A DNA stretch of 64,000 nucleotides from JBEVOS01 sp044226655 (GTDB lineage Bacteria > Pseudomonadota > Alphaproteobacteria > Caulobacterales > Aquidulcibacteraceae), in NCBI GenBank assembly GCA_044226655.1, contig JBGAGO010000003.1, forward strand, positions 248,001-312,000, read 5' to 3'. Position numbers and translations under genes: made by a program. Positions 58,874-64,000 of the stretch are shown piece after piece. Numbering within the stretch: the stretch's first letter is position 1; each line of letters begins with the position of its first letter. The notes beneath the pieces were generated by a model. That model was not told where the DNA came from, made no database searches, and was given only the letters and a program-made list of their open reading frames with translations.

Positions 58874-60130
58874 GTGAGGATCGAAGGTTCGCTGGCGGCG
58901 CTCGCCATTGGGCTGGGCTTTGCGCAGGCGCCTGCGTTCGCGCAGGGCCCCGAAGGCGAGCCGATCGCTGTGCGCGACCGTTCGGAGGATGGCTATCAGC
59001 CGCTCGGCATGAATCTGGGCGGGTTCTGGCTGTTTCCCTCGCTCGCGCTCGCGGCCAATTACAACGACAACATTTTCGCGGCCTCCGCCAATGAGCAGAG
59101 CGATCTCGCGATCGAAGCCGTCCCGACGATCGCCATTCGCTCGCATTGGGGGACGCATGCGCTGAATTTCTCGCTGGCCGCGCCATCCTATTCCTATTCG
59201 GATTTCTCCAACCAGAACTACAACGACCTCCTTTTCAACGTGGATGGTCGCGTCGATATCCGGCGCAATCTCACCTTCACCGCGTCGGCCGAGTTCGCTA
59301 ATTTGAACGAGCCGCTGACCGGCAATGTGCTCAACATCGATTTCGCCGGGCCGATCCAATATGAGCGCCGCCGCTTCAATGTCGGCCTCGCCAAGACCTT
59401 CAGCAGGTTGACGATCTCGTCGAACGCAACGCTGAACAAGTTCGATTATGAGGACGCGCTGCTGGTCAACAACACCGTGTTCGATGAGGACGATCGCGAT
59501 CTCGATGAGACCTTCGCCACCCTCCGTGCGGATTACGCGATCAGCCCGGACACAGCGCTGTTCGTCTCCGTGACAGGCAATCGGCGCGATCACCGCGTTA
59601 ATCCGCCCTACGCGCCTATCAACCGCGATTCCGAAGGCGCGGAATTTCTCGTCGGCGCCAAATTCGAATTGAACCGGTTGGCGCGTGGCGAGATCGGCGT
59701 GGGCTATCTCACGCAGCAATTCGATCAGCCGGGCGTGGAGGATACGTCCGGTCTCGCCGGCCGCGCGTCGCTGCAATGGTTCCCAGATGAATTGGTCACG
59801 CTGACCTTCGGCCTTTCACGCCAAATCATCGATGCGCGCGACGCCGACGCCACCGGCGTCGTCTCCGACAGCGCCGACGCCCACATCGATTATGAATTGC
59901 GGCGCAACATCATCCTGGGAATCGGCGCCAGCTATGCGCGCGACGAATACACCGCCATCGACCGCGACGATGAGCGTTGGAGCGCGATGGCCTCGATCGA
60001 CTATCAGCTGAACCGCGCCGTCGCGCTGTTCACGCAATACGGCCATTACGGTCTCACCTCCGACGGCCTGCAATCCGGCCGCGAATACGATTTCAACGTC
60101 ACCTCGATCGGCATCCGCCTGCAGCGCTGA
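58874..60130 (+). CDS. Outer-membrane beta-barrel protein (BBP2-like)
   Basis: 418-residue protein with a signal peptide ending PAFAQ and a mature part dominated by alternating strands, for example ALAANYNDNIFAA, NLTFTASAEFANL and RNIILGIGASYARDEYTA. The last residues (DFNVTSIGIRLQR) form a terminal strand. Such barrels are often found with exopolysaccharide export genes in alphaproteobacteria, but none is next to this one. Start GTG 58874 follows GGAGGGGCGAGG. The 296 bp upstream hold no recognised gene. Confidence 0.85.
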   Translation: MRIEGSLAALAIGLGFAQAPAFAQGPEGEPIAVRDRSEDGYQPLGMNLGGFWLFPSLALAANYNDNIFAASANEQSDLAIEAVPTIAIRSHWGTHALNFSLAAPSYSYSDFSNQNYNDLLFNVDGRVDIRRNLTFTASAEFANLNEPLTGNVLNIDFAGPIQYERRRFNVGLAKTFSRLTISSNATLNKFDYEDALLVNNTVFDEDDRDLDETFATLRADYAISPDTALFVSVTGNRRDHRVNPPYAPINRDSEGAEFLVGAKFELNRLARGEIGVGYLTQQFDQPGVEDTSGLAGRASLQWFPDELVTLTFGLSRQIIDARDADATGVVSDSADAHIDYELRRNIILGIGASYARDEYTAIDRDDERWSAMASIDYQLNRAVALFTQYGHYGLTSDGLQSGREYDFNVTSIGIRLQR

Positions 60131-60141
60131 ACGCGTAAGCT

Positions 60142-60170
60142 ACCCGAAGCTCGCGAAGCGAGCGAAGGGT
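60142..60170. terminator. Stem-loop after the outer-membrane barrel gene
   Basis: GCTCGC-GAA-GCGAGC forms the inner stem and ACCC/GGGT extends it across small internal loops. It lies between the barrel gene and the 3' end of tRNA-Gln. No strong T-run follows, so efficiency is uncertain. Confidence 0.5.
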
Positions 60171-60172
60171 GG

Positions 60173-60247
60173 TGGCTGGGGTGCTAGGATTCGAACCTAG
60201 GAATGGCGGTACCAAAAACCGCTGCCTTACCGCTTGGCGACACCCCA
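60173..60247 (-). tRNA. tRNA-Gln (TTG)
   Basis: 75-nt tRNA on the minus strand with acceptor TGGGGTG/CACCCCA, discriminator G and an encoded CCA. The anticodon stem GCGGT/ACCGC encloses TTTTGGT, giving anticodon TTG for glutamine. The T-arm CCTAGGTTCGAATCCTAG is perfect. Confidence 0.95.
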
Positions 60248-60364
60248 AAGCGCGGTCGCGCCGAAGCGCGAGGCGCCGTCCATAGAGCGCGGCGCGCGCC
60301 CGGGCAAGTCTCGACCGGCGCCGCCGCCTCGGCTAGCCAAGGGGCTAGGTGGAAGGGGGTGCGC

Positions 60365-61333
60365 ATGCGCTGGAAAGCCTGGGCCGCAGCGATCGTCGCG
60401 CTGCTGGCGGCGCTGCCCGCCTGGGCCGAGTGCCAACTCGCCAAGACCGGCGAAACCAGCATCGAATGGCGCCTCAACCGGCCGCTGGCGGCGGTGCGCC
60501 TTAACGGCGTGGAGATGCGGGCCATCATCGATACGGGCGCCTCAGTCTCCTGGGTGTTTCAGGATGCCGCGAACCGGCTCCATCTGCGCCTCGCGCCATT
60601 CGAAGGCGTGCGCGTCATGGGCATCGGCGGCGCCGTGCCTGTCCTGTCCGCCCGCGTCACCGAATTGTCGATGGGGCTCTTCACGGTACGCAATTGGGCG
60701 GCGCCAGTGATCCGCTTCGATTGGCCGGGCGAGGAAGACATCGCGATGGTGCTGGGTCAGGACGTGCTGTCCGACCGCGACATCGAGCTCAATTTCGGCG
60801 CGGGCCTCATCGCGTTCTACCGGCCCCAGGGCGATTGCCGCGGGCGGTCGCTGGCCTATTGGAACAGCGCGGCCCAGAGCGTCGACATGCTGCCGCGCAG
60901 CGATGAAGAGAATTCTCTGCGCGTGGCTGTGACGATCAACGGCCAGGAGGTCCGCGCCCTGATCGACAGCGGCGCGCCGACATCGCTCATCACGCGCGCC
61001 GCCGCTGCGCGTGTCGGCGTCGTCCCCGACGCCTCGGCCCCGGCACGGACCACTGGCGGCATCGGCCGCGACAGCTACCAGACCTGGCTCGGCGCGTTCG
61101 ACACGTTCGCGCTTGGCGGAGAGACCATCCGCAACGCCCAGCTCCGGATCGCCGATATGGAAATGCCGATCGCCTCGCCGGTCTATGCCGTCGAGATGAT
61201 CCTGGGCGCCGATTTCCTCCGCGCGCACCGCCTGCTGGCCGCCTATTCCCAGCGGAAGCTCTATTTCACCTATGAGGGCGGGGCGGTTTTCCAGGTCGTG
61301 CGGCCGATTGACGAGGGCGAGGGGCCGCAATGA
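60365..61333 (+). CDS. Secreted double retropepsin-like aspartic protease
   Basis: 322-residue exported protein with signal peptide ending LPAWA. Two retropepsin-like halves are visible. The first has AIIDTGASVSW (Asp56) and closes with MVLGQDVLSDRDIELNF. The second has ALIDSGAPTSLI (Asp201) and closes with MILGADFLRAHRLLAAY. Retropepsins usually dimerise; here two half-sites lie in one chain and could fold as a pepsin-like monomer. The second site reads DSG rather than DTG, which is still compatible with activity. Substrate unknown. Confidence 0.87.
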   Translation: MRWKAWAAAIVALLAALPAWAECQLAKTGETSIEWRLNRPLAAVRLNGVEMRAIIDTGASVSWVFQDAANRLHLRLAPFEGVRVMGIGGAVPVLSARVTELSMGLFTVRNWAAPVIRFDWPGEEDIAMVLGQDVLSDRDIELNFGAGLIAFYRPQGDCRGRSLAYWNSAAQSVDMLPRSDEENSLRVAVTINGQEVRALIDSGAPTSLITRAAAARVGVVPDASAPARTTGGIGRDSYQTWLGAFDTFALGGETIRNAQLRIADMEMPIASPVYAVEMILGADFLRAHRLLAAYSQRKLYFTYEGGAVFQVVRPIDEGEGPQ

Positions 61334-61381
61334 GGACCCGATTGCGCCGTCCGGGGGGCGCCGCTATAAGCGCGCCTCCGT

Positions 61382-61458
61382 CGGAGCATAGCTCAGCCTG
61401 GTAGAGCACCACGTTCGGGACGTGGGGGTCGTTGGTTCGAATCCAGCTGCTCCGACCA
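61382..61458 (+). tRNA. tRNA-Pro (CGG)
   Basis: 77-nt tRNA with acceptor CGGAGCA/TGCTCCG and an encoded CCA. The anticodon stem CCACG/CGTGG encloses TTCGGGA, giving anticodon CGG for proline. The T-loop GGTTCGAATCC is standard. Confidence 0.95.
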
Positions 61459-61528
61459 TGGGCGCTTGCGCAGCCCATTCCACGCCCTAGCATCAGCCGC
61501 CTTATCGCGCGCCGGGAGCGTTGGTTTC

Positions 61529-63289
61529 GTGAAGCAATTCTTCATCACATTCGCCGGCGTGCTGGCGGGGCTCGTGCTGTTTTTCGTGGTCGCGCCGATC
61601 GTGCTGATCACGCTTCTGGTCGGCGCGGTGAGCCGGCCCGCGCCCAACCCGTCGCAGATGGTGCTCTCGATCGATCTGCGCGAGGAGCTGCCCGATCAGC
61701 GGCCGACCAATCCGTTCGCCGCGCTCGGCGGCGGCGCGGCCTTTCTCGACGTGCTGACCAAGATCGACGCCGCGCGCAGCGACAACGCCGTCAAAGGCAT
61801 CTTCATCCGCGCCAACACCGATGGCATGCCCGCCGCTCAAGCCGAGGAGCTGCGCACCGCGCTGCGCGCCTTCAAGGCGTCGGGCAAATTCGTCGTCGCG
61901 CATATTCAGTCCGATGGCGTGCGCCTGTCGCTCGCGGGCTATATGGCGGTCGCCTCTGCGGATGAACTCTGGCTGCAGGACGCCAGCGATTTCCAGGCCA
62001 TGGGCCTCACCTCGGCGAACACCTTCCTGGGCGACACGCTCCGCCGCTTCCATGTCGAGGCGCAGTTCGAGCAGCGCGAAGAGTTTAAGAACGCGCCCAA
62101 CGAGATCACGCAGACCGGCTTCACGCCTGCCCATCGCCTCGCCACGCAAACCCTCATGCAGGGGCTTTACGATGTGATGACCGCCGCCATCGCCGAAGAT
62201 CGCGGCCTGCAGGCGCCCCAGCTGGTCGCCGCGATCGAAGCCACGCCGATGACGGCCGATCAGGCCAAGACGCGCAAGCTCGTCGATCGCCTCGGGCGCC
62301 CGGAAGACGCTGAGGCCGCCGCGCTGGCGCGCGCCGATCATGATGCCGAATTGGTCGATATCGAACGCTATCGCCCGCGCGCGCACTTCGGCGCGCCGGT
62401 GATCGCGGTGGTGACGGGCGAGGGCGCGATCGTCTCCGGCCCCAATCAGGCATCGCCCTTCGGCGGCGAGGCCAGCATGAACAGCGACGCCATCGCCCGC
62501 GCGCTGCTCGACGCCTCGGAAGATTCCAGCGTCAAGGCGATCGTGTTCCGGGTTTCGAGCGGCGGCGGCTCGGTCGTGGCCTCCGATCAGATTTTAAACG
62601 CGCTGCGCATCGCCAAATCGCGCGGCAAGAAGGTCGTGGTCTCGATGGGCGAAATGGCGGCCTCCGGCGGTTATTACATCGCGGCCGACGCCGATGAGAT
62701 CGTGGCCTCCGCCACCACCATCACCGGCTCCATCGGCGTGTTCGGCGGCAAGATCGTGCTCGGCCCCGCGCTCGAACATTACGCCAGCGTGCACAGCGAA
62801 ACCGTGTCGCTCGGTTCGCCTTTGGTCACCATGTTCTCCGCCGATGCGCCGTTCACGCCGCAGCAGCGTCAGACCTTCGCGAGCTTAATCGATCGCACCT
62901 ATGGCCAATTCCTCGCGCTCGTCGCCGAAGGCCGCCATCTGACCGTCGCGCAGACGCGCGAGGTTGCGCGCGGCCGCGTGTGGACCGGCAAGCAGGCGCT
63001 CGAGCGCCGCCTCGTCGATCGCATCGGCGGCTTCGATGTCGCGCTGCAGCGCGCCCGCGTCCTCGCCGGCTTGCAGCCCGATGCGGCCGTGCAATTGCGG
63101 TTCTATCCCGCGCAGCAGACCCCCGCGCAGGCGCTCGAAGCCTTGCTCGGCGCCTCCTCGGACAATGCCGAAGCCATGGCCGCGCTGCGCGTGCTCGCCG
63201 CCGATCCGCACATCGCCGCCGCCATCGAAGCGATGCGCCAGGACCGCGCCGCCGTGCGCGCCGAAGCCGATGGCCTGCGCGTGCGCTGA
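61529..63289 (+). CDS. sppA: Signal peptide peptidase SppA (67K type)
   Basis: 586-residue membrane peptidase of two tandem ClpP-like domains, degrading cleaved signal peptides. An N-terminal anchor helix (VLAGLVLFFVVAPIVLITLL) follows GTG 61529, which has GGGAGCG eight bases upstream. The likely catalytic Lys is in EEFKNAPNEI of the first domain, aligning with YKSAVEPF of E. coli SppA. The nucleophile Ser is in MAASGGYYIAADADEIVA of the second domain. SSGGGSVVASDQI and ITGSIGVFGG are further family motifs. Confidence 0.93.
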   Translation: MKQFFITFAGVLAGLVLFFVVAPIVLITLLVGAVSRPAPNPSQMVLSIDLREELPDQRPTNPFAALGGGAAFLDVLTKIDAARSDNAVKGIFIRANTDGMPAAQAEELRTALRAFKASGKFVVAHIQSDGVRLSLAGYMAVASADELWLQDASDFQAMGLTSANTFLGDTLRRFHVEAQFEQREEFKNAPNEITQTGFTPAHRLATQTLMQGLYDVMTAAIAEDRGLQAPQLVAAIEATPMTADQAKTRKLVDRLGRPEDAEAAALARADHDAELVDIERYRPRAHFGAPVIAVVTGEGAIVSGPNQASPFGGEASMNSDAIARALLDASEDSSVKAIVFRVSSGGGSVVASDQILNALRIAKSRGKKVVVSMGEMAASGGYYIAADADEIVASATTITGSIGVFGGKIVLGPALEHYASVHSETVSLGSPLVTMFSADAPFTPQQRQTFASLIDRTYGQFLALVAEGRHLTVAQTREVARGRVWTGKQALERRLVDRIGGFDVALQRARVLAGLQPDAAVQLRFYPAQQTPAQALEALLGASSDNAEAMAALRVLAADPHIAAAIEAMRQDRAAVRAEADGLRVR

Positions 63290-63294
63290 GCGAA

Positions 63295-63385
63295 TTCGTA
63301 CCGCCGGCTTCCAGCCGGCAGGCTGCGATTGGGTTTGCGCTGGAGTCAGCGAAGGCTTTTCTGCCGGCTGGAAGCCGGCGGTACG
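63295..63385. repeat. Palindromic intergenic repeat, copy 2 (GCCGGC family)
   Basis: Arms at 63295-63321 and 63361-63385 are perfectly complementary over 25 bp around a 39-bp loop. The left arm is identical over 27 bp to copy 1 at 1726-1752. It lies between the convergent sppA and thioesterase genes. Confidence 0.85.
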
Positions 63386-63387
63386 TG

Positions 63388-64000
63388 TCACCGCGGCGTG
63401 AAGCTGATCCAGATCTGCGCGGCCTGTGCGATCAGCGCGCCCTCGGCATCGTAGAGCGCCACGCCCGCATGATGCTTGCGGCCCTCCGCTTCGCCCGCCC
63501 ACGAAACGACCACGCAGGTTTCGCCCGCGCGCGGCGCGCGCAGCACCTGGCCGCGCATCGTGCCAAGCAGCCCCACGCGCACGCCCAGCTTCAATTGCCA
63601 GCTCATTGAGCCCGGGCAATCGAGCGCGCCCCAGGTGATCTCATCCGGCATCGCGCCGCTGGCATCGGCGAAATTCGCATGCGGAACCCAGAGCCCGGCG
63701 GCGACGCCAGGCGCCGCGCCCTCGATCTGGCCGACATGCACGCCCAGCCCTTCGCCCTGCGCGCGCTCGATGCAGCACGAGAAGCAGCCGCGATGGAGCG
63801 AGGCCTGTGCGAACGGCGAAGCCGCCGCCGCGCGCCGCGCCGCGTCCACGCCCGGCGAGGGCGGCGGCGTTTCGAACGGCGCCTCGTCGGCGTCGACATG
63901 CGCGAGCAGCGCGCCGTCGGCGCTCAGAAGATCGAAGCCGCCGTCGCGCGCTTCGAGCCGCGCCAGCGCATCCACCGGCACGCCAGCGCGCAGCATCACA
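63388..64000 (-). CDS. PaaI-like hotdog thioesterase family protein (partial, N-terminus beyond window)
   Basis: About 204 residues are visible, ending ALIAQAAQIWISFTPR. A CFSCC motif and the acyl-binding segment GLWVPHANFADASGAMPDEITWGALDCPG resemble the group of hotdog proteins distantly related to acyl-CoA thioesterases. An in-frame Met occurs at the very edge, but the open frame continues to base 64000, so the true start is probably outside. Function tentative. Confidence 0.65.
   Translation of the reverse strand, partial: VMLRAGVPVDALARLEARDGGFDLLSADGALLAHVDADEAPFETPPPSPGVDAARRAAAASPFAQASLHRGCFSCCIERAQGEGLGVHVGQIEGAAPGVAAGLWVPHANFADASGAMPDEITWGALDCPGSMSWQLKLGVRVGLLGTMRGQVLRAPRAGETCVVVSWAGEAEGRKHHAGVALYDAEGALIAQAAQIWISFTPR

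Noticed and set aside
1..64000. CRISPR arrays, rRNA genes, IS elements and prophage
   Set aside because: Nothing with regularly spaced repeats, rRNA sequence, transposase or phage structural genes was seen on either strand.

Overview
The window is a gene-dense, GC-rich chromosomal segment of an alphaproteobacterium. The adrenodoxin-type ferredoxin, the HWE histidine kinase, the paired acyl-CoA dehydrogenases, DUF1289, DUF2059, DUF1272 and the BBP2-like outer-membrane barrel all fit a Caulobacterales/Hyphomonadaceae-like organism. That placement is inferred from gene content, not from a search. Most of the sequence is core metabolism, transport, DNA repair and envelope functions in short operons with ATGA/GTGA stop-start overlaps. 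No phage, IS element or CRISPR array was seen.

Layout. 1-3.4 kb: Baeyer-Villiger monooxygenase (cut by the window edge), 2Fe-2S ferredoxin, SDR and a secreted protein. 3.5-11.4 kb: a complete high-affinity potassium operon kdpFABC-kdpDE, preceded by an extra 27-residue membrane peptide and a tandem direct repeat resembling a response-regulator box. 11.4-15.4 kb: an aromatic-ring degradation operon on the minus strand (TetR regulator, extradiol dioxygenase, FAH-type hydrolase, MhpA-like hydroxylase) with two perfect palindromic operators in front. 15.4-17.2 kb: divergent Rrf2 regulator and FAD oxidoreductase sharing two operators of equal geometry. 17.4-24 kb: HWE kinase, RpiB, DusA, TauE/SafE permease, small proteins, a phosphatase and a lipoprotein serpin.

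23.9-29.2 kb is the most interesting part. Two acyl-CoA dehydrogenase genes that resemble the large and small subunits of one enzyme (PimC/PimD type) are separated by a cassette. It holds an unusually structured intergenic region and one gene fusing a retron-type reverse transcriptase (NAxxH, YADD and VTG motifs) to a C-terminal TIR domain. The 260 bp in front contains several stem-loops and a 14-bp complementary pair that brackets two of them and overlaps the ribosome binding site. This is a candidate msr-msd RNA. I read the cassette as a TIR-effector retron, a probable anti-phage abortive-infection system. A second TIR protein (TIR, one membrane helix, beta-propeller) lies at 37.5 kb.

29-36.4 kb: DUF1272, an ASCH-DUF167 fusion, an alkylation-repair pair (Ada-AlkA fusion and Ogt), ABM monooxygenase, DUF2339 protein, lipase and a Cys-rich protein. 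36.5-47.1 kb: SDR, TIR-propeller, nucleoside transporter, thiolase, GST, CHAD protein, thioesterase, secreted DUF1444-like protein, a third acyl-CoA dehydrogenase and an orphan membrane protein. 47.2-47.5 kb: two tandem 30-residue secreted or membrane peptides that are nearly identical. 47.6-54.2 kb: secreted collagen-like protein, UDG-family protein, lipoprotein hydrolase, methyltransferase-like protein, an ATP-grasp/zinc-peptidase gene pair and an alpha/beta hydrolase. 54.3-64 kb: tRNA-Val, phosphoglycolate phosphatase, glmU-rpiA, DUF2059, outer-membrane barrel, tRNA-Gln, a double retropepsin, tRNA-Pro, SppA and a thioesterase cut by the right edge. Several families of palindromic intergenic repeats are scattered through the window.
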